Assembly (NCBI GenBank): GCA_013400115.1
Contig: VXBP01004622.1
Coordinates: 310,001 to 374,000, forward strand
DNA: 64,000 bases
Reading direction: 5' to 3'
Source: Rhinopomastus cyanomelas
Lineage: Eukaryota; Chordata; Aves; Bucerotiformes; Rhinopomastidae
Shown here piece after piece: positions 27,701 to 42,700 of the stretch; the stretch's first letter is position 1, and every line of letters starts with the position of its first letter. A program made the position numbers and the translations under genes. The notes under the pieces are model-generated. The model made no database searches and was not told the DNA's origin. It worked only from the letters and a program-made list of their open reading frames with translations.

Positions 27701-30700
27701 TAACAACTGTGATGACCCAGACTAGCAGTTAAAGGAGCATCTCTGACTTGTAAATAAAGTTACCAAGTCAGCAGCTGCCACTCAAGCATCATTTAAAAGA
27801 GAATGAGGGTTTATTCTTGCATGGAATAGAGAATGCCTGGAGCCAGGGAGCACTGGCCCCATCTCAGAACCTGCTTCTCCTTTGTTGGTACGTCCCTCCT
27901 GACCCTAAAGCACACGTTGAACAGATTTAGCTATGGAGTAAACCATTCAAAAAAGGGAATTGAGGAGAGAGAATCGTCATTTCCTTGACTGATTTCTGTA
28001 AACAAGTTATTTTGAAGTCCTCCATGTTACAGCCATGGTGCAGCTGATCTCATGGAGTCAGGTCACAGGCTGGATTTGATGATCTCAGAGGTCTACTCCA
28101 GCCTCCAGTAAAATATAAAATAATTGGAAATATCAGGTAAAGATACTTAACTCTGCTCTCACAAAGATTCCCTATGTCCTCACTAGTAAATTGTCTGGAA
28201 GTTCTGCCCTCCTCACTTTCCAAGCTACAGAACCATCTAATCTCCCACCCTAAAACACAGAGCAGAATGGGAACTGTGAGCAAAGCCCCATAGTGTGAGG
28301 CTCATTTAAGTGTCAATTAGTGCATGTGGGTCGTGGGGAGTTACAACTGCGACAGCAAAAATTGAATCCTTAAAAAAAAGAGTAACTCAGGGTGTGGATG
28401 CTGCTGCAATTAATTATGACTCAATACATTAATCAGTGACATTTGACACTTGCAACATTCAGAACCCATCTCTAAGGAGCTCCAATATAAATTAGAAAAG
28501 CAAATTACGATGGAGCAGAAACCGAAGCTAGCAATGGAGGTCACAGAATCATTCAGGTCGGAAAAGACCCTTGGGATCATCAAGTCCAACCATCAACCCC
28601 ACTCTACAAGTCCACCCCTAAATCAGATCCCCCAACACTACATCTAAGCGACTTTTAAACACATCCAGGGATAGGGACTCCACCACCACCCTGTGCAGCC
28701 CAGTCCAGTGCCTGACCACTCTCTCCATGAAGAATTTCTTTTTGATGTCCAGTCTAACCCTCCCCTGTTGAAGCTTGAAGCCCTGCCCTCTGGTTCTGTC
28801 ACTAATTCCCTGTGAGAAGAGACCAGCATCAACATCACTACAATGTCCTTTCAGATACTTGTAGAGTGATGAGGTCTCCCCTTAGCCTCCTCTTCAACTA
28901 AACAGCTCCAACTCTCTCAATCTCTCCTCACAAGATTTATTCTCCAGGCCCTAACGTCTGTTCAATGTTTAGAACATAATTACATTTGTTAGACTTCTTT
29001 TTGGTGTCGGGGGAAGCAAGTCAGGGAAAAAAAAAAAGAGAAGCAATTAGTAGTGAAAAAAGTAGCAACAAGAACTGATTTGAAGGACAAGAAAAATGTT
29101 GAGCCCTGTGAGGGGATGCTGATATTTCAATCAACAGGCTAAATATAAAATAGCAGTAAGAAAAATGAACGAGGCAAACCAGCCGGATCACCAAGGCTGG
29201 AAAAGTAAATACACTGAATTTCTATATTTAGGAAGCTGACGTTCTTGCTCCTGAGCAGGTGTCCCAAGCTGTTGGTAGTTAGAAGATGTTGCTGATCACA
29301 GTATACACAGCAATACTACCTTTGACCCCAGGTCATGGGGCTGTGCATCCTACAGCAGCTTCAGAAGATGCACCGATGGCATAAAAAGCAAACACTCTGA
29401 TCTCTGCCCTTCCAAGTCAGTTTTGCCATTGAAATTAGATGAGATGGAGCAAAGACTGGCCTGTAGGTAAGACTGACAGCAAGAACCTGCTCCCCTGACG
29501 CCTCACGTGCAGCAATGAGCCCTAATTCGTTGCTTTCTGATATCTGCTATTGCATCTCCCTCTAACTACATCCATCCTTTTGTGTCTCTTACAGCAGTAC
29601 CGCTGGTCTCTCACTGGTACTCACAGCACTCTGCCCTTCCCCACACCAGACCTCCCCACCTTCTCTACAGGACTCCACACACCCCACACAACCATTTCAG
29701 GCCATTACATCTTTCAAAGACAGCAATACTTTCCAACCAGAACAAGCACTCCAGTGCATTCCCAGGGCATGTGAAGGGCACTTCCACACCCACAATGTTC
29801 TCCCATAGAACATCAAGCACCACCCTAGACAACATCCCAGTTTATCACTCTCACATGTATCAGCACATCTGAAACCCTTTCCCTCATACCCACTGCTGTA
29901 CAGAGCTTCTGGCTTCTCCATCCTCCATGGTGACAGAAAACGAGGCACAAGTCTGGTCACTGTCAGCTCCACCTTCAAATGTGCTGCTGCAGGGTGGGAC
30001 TAGGCAGGTGCTCCAGAAGCCCTGCACTCCCCTTCATCACCAAGACCCCTTCTCCAGCAGTGGTCAGCTCCGGGCTGTTTGGACAGCATTCAAGGACCTC
30101 TAAAGTGAGCTGCTACAGGATACTCCAGCCCCATGCTAAACCTCCTTCCACAGTCAGAGAATCACTTAAACCTACAGACACGTCATTTTCAAGCCTTCTA
30201 TTCCTAAACTAAGTTTACCAATTAAAGCCTCCAACACTCTCACCCTGGCAAGAGCCCACTCACACTTTTTTTACAACGTTCCCTCATTCCTGACCTCTTC
30301 CAGCGTCAGTGAACTCCGTGGCCCAATTACGCACAACATGAAAATAATCTTTGCATCTCTTTGGCAACTCTGAAGTTAACTGAATGCCCCTCGTCCTGTG
30401 TTGCCACACAGGAGGAGGGAGCTCACCACCTGCCTTCCCTGTGGCACTAATATAGATTTACTTCTCCTCCTCTCTTACTCATCAATTTTTCCAGGTGATG
30501 ATCCTACCCTTCCCAGCCTTTTGCCACACGCTCCCTTTCCTGAGCTCCGAGCGTTTGTCCTTCGATGCTGGACACAGACAGAGACTTTCTGGTTGCTGTG
30601 TAAACACGGACAAAGTTTTGCTGAAGGAAATACACGCTGGAGCATCTGAGTGGCCACAAGTCCCTAAGCAGGTGTTTCCTGCTGTTCCCCAGGGTGGTCA

Positions 30701-33700
30701 TCCTTGAGAAAGAAGCCCATGGCCCTGGGAAGGACACCGGTAAGATACGTTCACATCCTCCCGCCCCTTCTACTCAAGCAAAAACTCCATCCTTGCTTCT
30801 CCCCTAACACAGAACAGGGCTTCCCCCTGCTCTTCTCACTTTCTCAGCTCCCACCTTTGCTTCCTCCTCCAGACATTCATCTCCTGGGCAGTTTATCCTA
30901 TTCAACCCTTTTCACATAAGTTTCCATCGAAGGGCTCCTCTGCAAAGCGGGCTGAAGCATTAGAGTTTCCTGCTGAAGCCTGGCACATTTATCTGCCCTC
31001 TCCCCAGCCTGAATGCACTCCTGAAAGCTGCAAAAGCACCGAACAGTTGAAGAAATCTTACCGCTCCTCTGAACCTCATGGCTGCCTCCTGTCAGCTCCC
31101 CAGCACTTGCAGAGACCCCGCGTACGCCGCTGGGAAAAGCAGGAATCTGAGGACAACTTCTCGCTCCTGTCAGTTGCCTCTTGCCTTTTTTTTTTTCCAC
31201 GACATTTTCGGTGCAGTCACAGCTCCCTCCCTCCCACCAGCTCCTACTGGAGCCTCCTGGAGAGGGCGTTTTCCAAGCACTGGGAGAGGAACTCTCCTCC
31301 CCTCCCGAAGAGGGGAGACCTACGTGCACAGATGAGGAGAGACCGCCCCAGAGAAGAGGAGTCAGCTGTCCTCTGCCTGCGGAGTCCCCGATGACGGGAA
31401 AACAGACAGACAAGTAAGTAATCGCAGGCGCTGGAAAAGCTGCTGCAGTGTCCAACTCACACAAATCACAGCCAACAGGATGGGAAGCCCTATGCTCCAG
31501 TACAGCGTATTTTTACCCTGAAACGGCCGCAGCAGCATCGAGAGGGCTCCCCAAATCCACTTGCGACTCACAACCCCAGCAAAAGCTTCTGGGTTTACAA
31601 TGACACTTGTCATCACGCTCTCAGCAGATCAGAGGGCCCCCTCAAAACACCTACTCACTCTATATGGAGGCCCCCCAGGTTCTTATGACAACATAAACCT
31701 GCACTTCCCAGTAGGAACCTTCCTCGCAGGGCACTGTGAAGCCACTGCTGCCCCTTGTCTCCAGCCTCTGCAACCACAAGCACCACACTGAGGTGTCACT
31801 GAGGCCACCTGGTCCCACACAGCATAGTGTTAAAACCCACCACCACCCAGAGGGAAGGGCGCTCTGACCAAACCCACAATGTTCTTGCAACCTTGGCTAG
31901 CACCAGGTGGAAAGTGAAAGGACAAGGGAAATTCCAAGGAGAGGTTAGGAAATCTCTTTCACCAGTTGAATACTGCAACAGGGGCCCCAAGAAGTTGTGA
32001 AACTCCATCACTGGAGTTACTCAAGACTCAGTCAGACAATGCCTGAGGAACCTGATCCAAACTGGCCCTGCTTGGGAGCGGGGTTGGACCAGAGGTCTCT
32101 ACAGGTTCAATCCAACTTAAAATTATTATATCATTCTGTTAATTACTTTGTTCCTCAACGTTCTGAGATAAATATCTATCCTAATATGAAACACAGTCAC
32201 AGATATGTTCCACACAGCTCTGACCCCTGAAGAGGGGTTTGGGGTTTTTTACCAAAATGCATCATTTTAAAATTCTACTGCTGGAAGGGGAAAGTCAAAC
32301 TGTAAAGTAAAAAGCTTTAAATCAAACAGCTTTCACCTAAAACAAGGCCACACATGGCTGCTACTCGGGCAGGATGCTTCATAAAACCCAGGAAATGCAG
32401 ATGTTGGTGATAGTTCAGTCAGCTCTCTCCTCCGACTAGCTCTGACGCCAGAGATCCTGAACTGTGCTGGACGTCATTGCTCACAGGAAAAAGGTGCTAG
32501 TGGATTTGTGATGGTGCTTCTCAAGAGAGTTGAGGTGCCACCAGCTCCTCTGCCCTCGTCAGATTCCATTTTGAAAGGTTCTCGGTGGTACCTCTCAGTT
32601 CTTGCACAACTAGTTGGCAAGACTTTCATTCACTCCTTATCGTCAGCCAGTCGGCTGTGGGGTTCGGTGAATTATTAACAGAGGCAGCCTCAGGGAGCCT
32701 CAGCTCTCCATCAGAGCACTGAAAGAACCAGACCATCTCCGAAGGCCTACCCTGGCACAGGAGCACAGGTAAGATCACAGCTAATCTAAACTGCGTTTCC
32801 CAAACCGAGCCGCGTGAGCCATTACTGCAACACAACAGCAAGCCCTGAGCCAGGAGTTTTCCAAGTATAATTAAGAGCTGTAGCCTGGCAGCTCTAATTC
32901 CTCAGGAGGAGAATGTCAGAATGTCTCCATCGTAATTTCTCAAATCACTCTAGTTGTAGCTGAACAAGAGAGTCAATAAAACTCGTGTGACCACTGTAAG
33001 CTGTGTGTTAGCACAGAGTTATCTTCACATTAACAGCTTCACCTTTTCCCCGGGTTTACACCTCCCAACACTTCTCAGAGCATGTCATCACGGAAAATGA
33101 CAGGTAAAAGGGGAGTATACAATAGCCCAGTATTTCTATGTCTTACACATTTCCCTTGATTTGTTTTTAATGCAGGAAAACCCTTTTATTTATTTATTCA
33201 CTGGGAAGACCTTTACTCAAAACCTGGTTTTTTTCCTGTGGTGACACAACTGCCCGGCTCTTGCTGGTGAGGAAAACCCTCCTGCGTGTGGGTTAGCTTA
33301 AATCAGGAGCAGAGAAAGCAATAATTGGAAAGCAGAGATAACCAACACAATTTTCATTTAAAAGATCTTGATCCTGGATTATTCAGGTGATAAAAGCAGC
33401 CTCTTCCTTTCCAGCAAGAAAGCCCAGCCCTTGTCTGTGATTTCTGCTGAGGATGGCTGGCTGGGTCTGTATCACTACTACAGGCAACTACAGGCAGAGG
33501 TATGAATCAAGTTTTCCAAGCCACACCAGTTAGCAGTGACTCATACAAACCCTGGATTAGAGCACTGGGATTGCTCTGCTCACTGCTGATAAGCAGCTGA
33601 TTCCCTGCATACAATTTCACATTCAAAGCAAGGGGACTGGAAACCTTTCCTGTCTGCCCTGCTCCAGCAGGCTCACAGAGCACTGCGTGACTTGCCAAGC

Positions 33701-36700
33701 TGCACCCGCAAGCCCCGGCCTCGCAGGGGAAAACATAAAAAGAGAGGTTGGCCCCACGAAACCAGCATCAGCAAACAGTCTCCTCTGCTGTGCAGCCTCC
33801 ACTGCACAACATAAACCTGGAGGTCAGAGATGCTGGCTGGCACTCGTGCTATTCAAAGGTTAGTGTGGATCACACTTCCTCTACTCCAAAAGCAGAAGAT
33901 ACCAAGTTCATCCATCAGTGCCTATCTTCCCTTTTTTCCTGGATTTTTGGGATAATCTTTATTTCTGCCTTGCAAAAGAACTGAGGAATAACACACATTC
34001 CATAATTAGAAAGCACTTGGCAAAGACACCATGGGAAACAAACCACCCTAAATAGGCCAGGAATTTGAGAGCCTTTCCTCTTGTGGGTCAGAGGAACAGC
34101 TTAAAAAACGGGCATTTCTTCAACCTGCCGCATGTGCCCTGTGGTCCGGACTATACGGACCTGCACTGCATTAACATGCTTCACACTCCTAAGACACCCT
34201 ATAGCAGAAACAGGAGGTTCTGAGGGACATTTGGCCCACTGCTCAGGAATCACAGACCATTAGGGATTGGAAGGGACGTTGAAAGATCATCCCGTCCAAT
34301 CCCCCCCAACACAGAAGGATCCCCTACGTCAAGTCACACAGAAACACAGCCAGGCAGGTTTGAAATGTCTCCAGAGAAGGAGACTCCACAACCCCCCTGG
34401 GTAGCCCCCTCCAGTACTCACCCTCACCTTGAAGAAGTTCCTTCTTATATTTATGTGGAACCTCCTGTGTTCCAGCTTACACCCGTTGCCCCTTGTCCTG
34501 TTATTGGATGACACTGAGCAGAGCCTGGCTCCGTCCTCCTGACACCCGCCCTTTCCATATTTCTAAACGTCCTGTTCCAGCAGAGGATGAACGTTTGCAC
34601 GATAACCAAACACACCAGCACCTTGCCAAAGAGCCAACACTAAGTATTGTAGCAGGTTCAATAACAAGGCAGAACCTCCTCCCCACATCGTCAGCTCTGC
34701 GAAGGATTGTGTTTTCTACCCTTTTCTTTATTGTATGGATGCATCTCCTCTTTCCCCGTGCAGACCATAGCCAGTTGCCCCCAAACAAGACACGAGACAC
34801 CAGTCCCTGCAGACACAACATTCCTGGTCAGCTATGAAAGTACAGAGCTAGACAGGTCAAACCAAAAGCCCGTTATACTCACTGAAAAGGTGCCCCAGGA
34901 CGGCCAAGTCCCTTAATATTCCTGCAAACCTCATGACATCAGGAGTTCTCTGAGCTCTCCGATTCTGTGTGAATGTGTTTGCACGTTAGAGACAAAAGCT
35001 TAAGAATACGTTAGGTGTGGCCAAAAGGGTTCAGACACCAGAAGACAAAGCTTATTTAAATTATTAGTTTGGATTCTAATTTATGCTTTGTGATGCCTGA
35101 AACTGTCAATACTGGTTTTGTTTGTTTCAGGAAAGCTTCAGCAGTGAGAAAGCTAAGCTTCTTTTCTTCCCAAGCTCAATGTTTCACAAACAAAATAAAG
35201 AATGTAACTCAAAAAAATTCAGTATTACCCCAAAAAATGAAGATAGAGATGCTTCCTGGACCCCTGCACTTTCTTTGTAGGTCCTGGTCGCTACTTTGGT
35301 ACCTCAGAGCAACAGCAGATTGAAGAGCAAGCATGTGGCGCCCGTATTTAGTTATGGCTCCCGCACACACACAATCATTGCGGGGCTGTGACGTGAGAGA
35401 AAACAGAAACTGGGTTAATCTAACAAATTATGAGAAATTTTCCTTGTTGTTGCTCTCTGCCGAAGCAGTGAAACAGAAATGGCTGACTGGCTTTGCCAGT
35501 GACCATCAGAACAAAGTCCTGCTTTATGATTACCAGATGCCCCTAGTATGATGCCAGTTGGTCGCATGCATGTGGCTACTCCCACTCTGTCCCGCTCACA
35601 CGCGTGGCACCGCTCTGCTGGTTGTTTTACAGGGCTCCAAGACAATCAGTCGCTGATTCAGCCAACATTATGAACACGATCTGCCCATTCTGAATGCAAC
35701 AGTCACTGTTGATCCAACTTCAACAGCAGAGAGTTGAAAAACAACGGTTAATTCAGTCTGATTGCTCTGCCCTGAACGTTGATAAAATCATTTTAAGCAG
35801 CTCCCCTGCAGAGCCCGTGGCAAGAACCCCACGAGCCGTTTGGAGGGAGCTGTGAAGGCAAACAGCCTGACTCAGTTCAGCTGATGCACATTCCTCCCAG
35901 CTGAGTTTCTAAACAGTCACTCCCAGTGGCAGGACCTACATCTTCCTTTTAAGGGGAAAAAATGTTTTCACAGGAAAAATTAAGTGTTCTCAGCCTGCGC
36001 ATATCTCTGTAATTTTGGTGACCAGTCTCTCCTTTAAAACCACGTCCTCATTCCCCGCTAATGAAACCTGCTGCCTCCTTCAGTATAAAGCTGCTCCTCC
36101 TTTTTAGCGCAGCCCCTGATCGACCCTGGCAGACTCAGGTGAAATATTTTTTCACAAGCCAGCACGAAGAAGGGAATTCATTTTCCAAAGCATTAGGCCA
36201 ACTAAACCTGAGAGAGACAAACCCGGCTGAGACAGAACAGGCAGAACTCACAGGCTGTGGCCAAACGCTTTACGGCTCACACTGGTGACTGACTGGCTGT
36301 TCCTATCCCTTCACATTTCTTTTCCTGCTTTTCTGAAAAGAGGCTCAGTGTTAGAAAGGGATTAAGACTGGAAAGCATATCATAACAAAAACTTCTTGTT
36401 CTAGCGACACTAGATAAGGAAAGAGTGAACACTGGTGCTCTGCCTGTATGTTAGACGAAGGAAACAGGATTTCCCTCTGCTACTCCCCGAGCAAGATCCC
36501 AAGGAAATGTTTCTAATAATAGGAAATTACTATATAAGGCCAGATCAGCACTAAACTGTTTGCAGTCTGGAAAAGAAGAACACACACAGCAGTACTGAGG
36601 AAGGACACAACTGACTGAGCAGGGCTCTTCACAAAGCAGTATTCTCCAGGAAGGCACCACACAGTAACACAAGGTTCCCCCCACAGAGGTGGAGAGCATT

Positions 36701-39700
36701 CAACCGGTGACTTTTCTCTCCTGAGCAAGCCAAAATAGAAAAGTAAATTAATAAATTAGATCTGCTGTGTCACTTTTCTATCACGTCCTTGTTTTTCTTC
36801 ATGTGAGCATCAAGACTGACAGAACAGACTTTAAAATCCACGCTACAGCTCTGCAAAGCAAGGCTGAGCACAGCTCTGCAAACAAGGCTGAGCACAGCTC
36901 TGCTTGGAAAAGCAGAAACAGACACAGCCATGTCCTAAAGTACCATGTGGCCAGTGCTGATGCAGAAGGCGGGCTAGCAGCTCCCTACATGCCCCTCCTG
37001 GGTAGCAGATCCATAGAATCATTTAGGTTGGACAAGACCTTTAAGATCATCCATGGAGCGCAGCAGCTTGCTGATACATTTTGTGAACTGGACAGCTCTT
37101 AAGTCATTTTGGTTTCAGCTGTGAAGATATCAGGTGCCTGTGGAAAACACAATTTTCTAAGTGTTTCCACATAACCACAGGCATTGATGTCTCAGAGGCA
37201 AACAGCTTCAGCAGCAAACAGCTGCATCTAGCTGGGACAAGCTGTAGCTGTGACTGTCTCAGCAAAACCGTCAGACTTCTGTCTGGAGCTGAGACTGCAG
37301 CTCCAGTAACACTTTTTCCTTCAGCAGACAGCAAACCTGCAAGCCTAGTTAAAGACAGATTTTTCCTCCTTCTTATACAAATGAAAGGGAGTTCCTACAA
37401 CAACACTCACAAAGACCTCGTTTGGATGAAGTGATATAACTGGAACATCTCCTTGTGATCCCCAGTCAGGGGGCTCTCTCCATCTCTGCTCTGTCTTTAG
37501 ATAAGGCCACAAGCTGGCAGCTGCCAGTGTGGAAAAGCTCTTGAGCAAACAGGGTCTGACACAGTCCCATAGCTGCCTGCCAAGGAAATGAGGACAAAAG
37601 AACCCCTACAACAGGTTTGTCACTCAGACTATACTCTTTTTTTCTGACAGAAACAGACATTTGTGACAAAATAATTCTGTATCTGCAGCCTGCTACACTC
37701 TGTCTCTCTTCGGTCTATACATGCAGCCCCCGCAGAGTCACAGAGGAACCTGAGGCAAAATCCCAGCCAGGATTTTTAATGTCTCAGCCAGTAAAACCTC
37801 CTTGAGCTCAGACTGCCACAGCAAAGCGAGGCTGAGAGCTTAAAAAAGCAAGCTGCACTACCTTTATGAGAGACACTCTGATAAGGCAGCAGGGCAGTTG
37901 TGACAGCAGAAGCGCTCCTCCACATCACAGCATCCCGATGCGAACACGGCTGAGATTCCCCATTCCCTGAGCTGTTCCACAGGACTGCTCCAGTATAACC
38001 AAGCTCTCAGGTACATTCTTCACCAGTTGTTCATACCTTGCCCTTATCCCCACACTACCTGGCCAGAAAAGGGTGTGCACTCAAGGGTGTGTTACGTTTT
38101 CCGTCCCAAGAGGATGTTTCATATTTGACTTATCTTTAGGGACATCTTGATTTCTGAAGATTTTTAAACTGACCTTTAACTTTTGTCCAATTAAATACGT
38201 CACCTTTTTTGCCTGGACAGTGAGGGGGGAAAACAAGTGCAGGAAACAGGCAGGGTTTTTTTTTCAGAACCAGTTATCATCAGCGATTATGACTCCTAGA
38301 GAAACCCACATACATTCATATTAAACACCCTTTATGCACATCCCTTCATGGAATAACTGCTCCAGAACAATTATACAGCAATTCAGAAGGACGGCCTGGG
38401 CTGGTACGGCTTGTGGCCAGTGATTCTTGTGCAACTTGGTCCTGTTCTGGCAGAGGGGTTGGACTAGATGATCTTTCAAGGTCCCTTCCGATGCCTAATG
38501 TACTGTGATACTCATTTTGGGGAAAACAACATTTTGGGAACTTAGTACCCTGCACATTTAACCCAGTACAAAGCCTCAGCTTTAAGCCTGGAGCCTAACA
38601 CTGTTTGTTCTCTAATTCGCAGCTTTATCTCCTGTATCAGACTGCTTTGTAGGAAACAACTAAACTTGACTGACTTGTCCTGTGTCGCCCTTTTTTCTTT
38701 TAATTGACAAACTTTGATCAATGCAGCTTTGCATTAGGACCAGCCACACCCAAACCCAGACCGCTTGGCACGGTGAAAAACAGTTCAACAAGGAAATACC
38801 TCCCCTGCAAAATAGCCAGATGAATTGGAGTTAACGTGAAGCTTTTCCTTTCTGCAGAGCCTGAATAAAGCTATTGTTGAAATCCTACGTTTGCTGTCAA
38901 AACCATGAACTTTTTTGCTGTGTGGGATTGGAACACAGGTAATAGCTCGATTGTATTAGTACAGTCAAGCTTCCAGTGTCAGAAAGATAAAGGCCAAACA
39001 GCTAAAGCTTTCCCAAAAAGCTCAGGAGAGAAGATCACATGAGGAATGCATTTCCTGAAATTCTGGATTTTTACATAAAATAGCTTGAACAGGAGTGATG
39101 CCCAAGAAACTTTTCCTACTCCCCACTCTGTAACAAATCAATAACATAATCCCTAGTGTGGGAAGCTAAGAACAGAACAAAGATGTCTACATCAGTATAA
39201 TTTGTACCCCAAATTTAGGGAAGGGTTGCTATGAACAATATTTCTTACTGGTACAGTTATTTCTAACAGGTTTCTTCCACATCTGTAGGTTCCTAAAGGA
39301 AAGAAAACTCCCAACAAGCCAATCTGCCAGAATTCTTGCAACATTTCACAGCGATAACCTGGGAGAAACAAGTTCTTATTTTCCTTCTGGGTGTGACCCT
39401 TTTTTAATGCAAACAGCAATGCTCTAAGCAAACTACAAACTACAGAGCAGAGCCAAGTTCTGGGAGCCAAGTAAAAAGGGCACATTCAGTGCTTGTAGAT
39501 GCTTAAACAAGAGAAGTAGTTTTTAATCTGGTGATTTTAGGTGCAGCGTTTACAGGCACAATTTGCATTTCCACCACATTTTTTTCTCTTCCACCATTCC
39601 CTCCATCCCAAAGTGACTTCGTTGGCCCAAGGCTGACAGTTATTTTGGGACACTGAAAAGCTATAAATAAGTCCTAATGAAACGATTAGGAACACATATG

Positions 39701-42700
39701 GTACCGCACTTCTCTCAAACCCTTCTTTGTCAGGGAACAAAGAGCACTTTACATCTATGGTGATGGCGTAAGTCCCCCATGAAAAGTTTAAGCAAAGAGT
39801 TTCAACAACAGTCTGGAGTAATGCTAGATCATGAAACCCCAAAAAGGAGTATCCAGCAGTCTGCAGAAACTCCAGATTATGCTAAAAAGAAGTGGCCTGA
39901 GCGGGTTCCAAAAGCAGACAAGAGAAGAGCAGACACGCAGGGCAGACTGGCTAGCTGGCAGCGTGTCAGACTTGAGGCCTGGCAAGCACCACGAGCACGT
40001 GGGCAGATGATATTGCAGCTGGCTGGTGTCTGAACTGCTTCCCTTTACCCTGCCTGTTCTGTTGCTTCTATAAAGGAGGGTAAAAGCCACCAGATGAAGG
40101 GTATTGTCTGAGGTAATCACCTCCTGACCAAACTGACAGCACCCTGAAGATCCCAACAGCTAAGAGTATTTAATGTTTTTGTGAATGGCGAACATTTTTA
40201 GCCTAAAATAAGAGATATCCTCTGCTAGTCGGGAATGATGAGTTGCTGTCGTGCTGGCAAAAGTACTCCAGGAAAATAGACACATCATTTCAGGACATCC
40301 CACAACTACTGGCATCAGTCTGCACTCTTCAAACGATCCAGAATACTGGTTTCCAACTCTGCAAGAATTTATACTCCTGTTGAATCAGAACTACATTAAA
40401 TAAGGATTTAAGTAAAAGAACTAACTGCATTGATGTTAAATAAAAACAAGTAACTTTCTGCACCCTAGCACCCTCTGAAGTTTAATGCATATCTCACCTC
40501 CAAGACACGGTTTCAACTCCCCGCTCTTTCAAAAGAGCTCCACTGTCCTGCTCACAGCATTTTCAAGATTTTCTGCATCATGAGGGACACAGATTTAATC
40601 AAAACCAAAGACAAAACACTGAAGAATAATCAAGGAGCCCATTCCTTTGTGGTTCTTGGGAAAGCACGTTCCACATCTGGATAAACATGGGCCTATACAG
40701 TGAATGGAGACAGTCACTGCCCAGCTGTGGCCAGGTCCAAATCCTTTCTCTCTCATAGTTGAAAAACTGCACATATTTGGGATCTTGTGGAAGCTGGATC
40801 TTGTCATCTTTGGTTCCGGTGCTGCCTGAGCAAACCCTACTGTCCATTGCAGCCGGAAACAACTGGAACATCAGAAGTATTATCTCATTAGGAAGTGAAC
40901 ACTTCTGTCCTTCATTTGAACAGTTGTAGATTCTCCAGGTCCCCTTGGGGAAAGGGATGAGATCCAAGCCCATCAGGGAATGTGAACTCTTCCCTGAAAG
41001 GGGGATCCAAGCTCCTGAAGAATAGGTATCTCCCACAGAACAGCAGAACACATTACCAAAGACTACAATGTAAGAAACACATACAAAATGCAGGCAGCAG
41101 CTTTGCTTCCTTCACTTACATTCTCCCCCTCTACTCTGCCCTGGTGAGACCACATCTGGAGTATTGTGTCCAGTTCTGGGCCCCTCAGTTTAAGAGGGAT
41201 GTGGAGCTCCTGGAGGGAGTCCAGCATAGGGCAACGAGGATGATGAAGGAAGTGGAGCACCTCCCTTATGAGGAGAGCTGGGTCTCTAGCTTGGAGGAAA
41301 CTGAGGGGTGACCTCATTAATGTCCATAAATATGTGAAGGGTGGGTGTCAGGAGGATGTCATCTAGTGATAGGATATGGGGCAGTGGGTGTGAGCGGGAA
41401 CATAGGAGGTTCCACATTAATCTGAGAAGGAACTTCTTCACAGTGAGGGTGACAGAGGCTGCCCAGGGAGGTTGTGGAGTCTCCTCCTCTGAAGACGTTC
41501 AAGACCCGCCTGGATGTGTTCCTGTGTGACTTGGTCTAGGTGATCCTGCTGTTGCAGGGGGATTGGACTAGATGATCTTTCAAGGTCTTTTCCAATCCCT
41601 AATGATTCTATGATTTCCTAACAGCTCTCTGGTATTGCCAGCGGAGCATCATTTGCTCTGGCAGAAACAACGTGAGCCCAGCCTTAGCAACTCTACAATA
41701 ATGAGAGGAGATTGCAAAAAGATGAGAATATATCGTGTGCACGGCAAACTGCAGATGATAGATCCAAGATCAGCTATGATCACTGAGGTCAGTGGCAGCT
41801 CTGCCATTGGCTTTGGTTGTGTTGGTGTAGACCTGTGGCAGGAGAAAAGGTTAAACTGTTTTACATTACTTACAGGAAAAGAAAAAGCAGCAAAGCTTGA
41901 GGGTTTGTTTCAGGAGCCGCTGTTTATCTGGCTGGACTAGCAAAACAGAAGGAGACAGGGAAGTCCATCACTGTAAATTATTGATCCACTGCTTTCTAGG
42001 CATTGAAACTGGTAATTAAACAAATGGTAAAAAGATACTTCATCAATTATGGAGATGTCACTTTAAATTACACTTGTTCCGGGATGAATAAAACACAGAG
42101 GTTAAATGCTATGGGGACTTGTTTAAAATCCTCACTACAACACTGGTTCCAATTCTCTTTTATCACTGCTTCAGCGCTGCCTGATCTTTGCACGCATCAA
42201 GCTAGCTAAGAAGAAATGAGAGCTTTTGTTTCACTGTTCCACACAATGTCCAGAAAGCCCAGTCCTGTGGTGAAGAGAGGAGATTTGGAGGAGAGACTAG
42301 TGGGATCCCTTTGCTGCTCAGCAGGATTAGTTATACAACCATAAGTCAAGGCCACAGTCCCTGTGAAATCAGCCCTCCCACAAAAATCAGACTGAAAAAA
42401 AGAGTTTTGTCTACTAACAATCAGTTGTGAAATCTGTGAAGTACTCAGCAGACACTGGATACTGGTAGGTCTTAGGATTTTCAGAACTTATACACATGGA
42501 CACACCCTTCCCAGCCTGAAATAGCCCTGGCGAGCTGCCTGTGCAGCACTGGGATGATGATGATGACATCAAAGATACCCTTTTAAGCAGAAATCATGTC
42601 ACAACCATAATGCCAACCCAAATCAGATTACGGATAAATCTTTATATGGGGTGATGCCGTCTTGCATCGAGCTTGAAGTTAACTCAATTTCACATGTTGA

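Noticed and set aside
31362..31616. Minus-strand frame with a hydrophobic, membrane-like run
   Set aside because: The hydrophobic stretch comes from pyrimidine-rich composition on that strand; no homologous protein is recognised.
40599..41051. 150-codon minus-strand open frame in intron 1
   Set aside because: No recognisable family, no splice or promoter context, and its length is within chance expectation for 64 kb in six frames.
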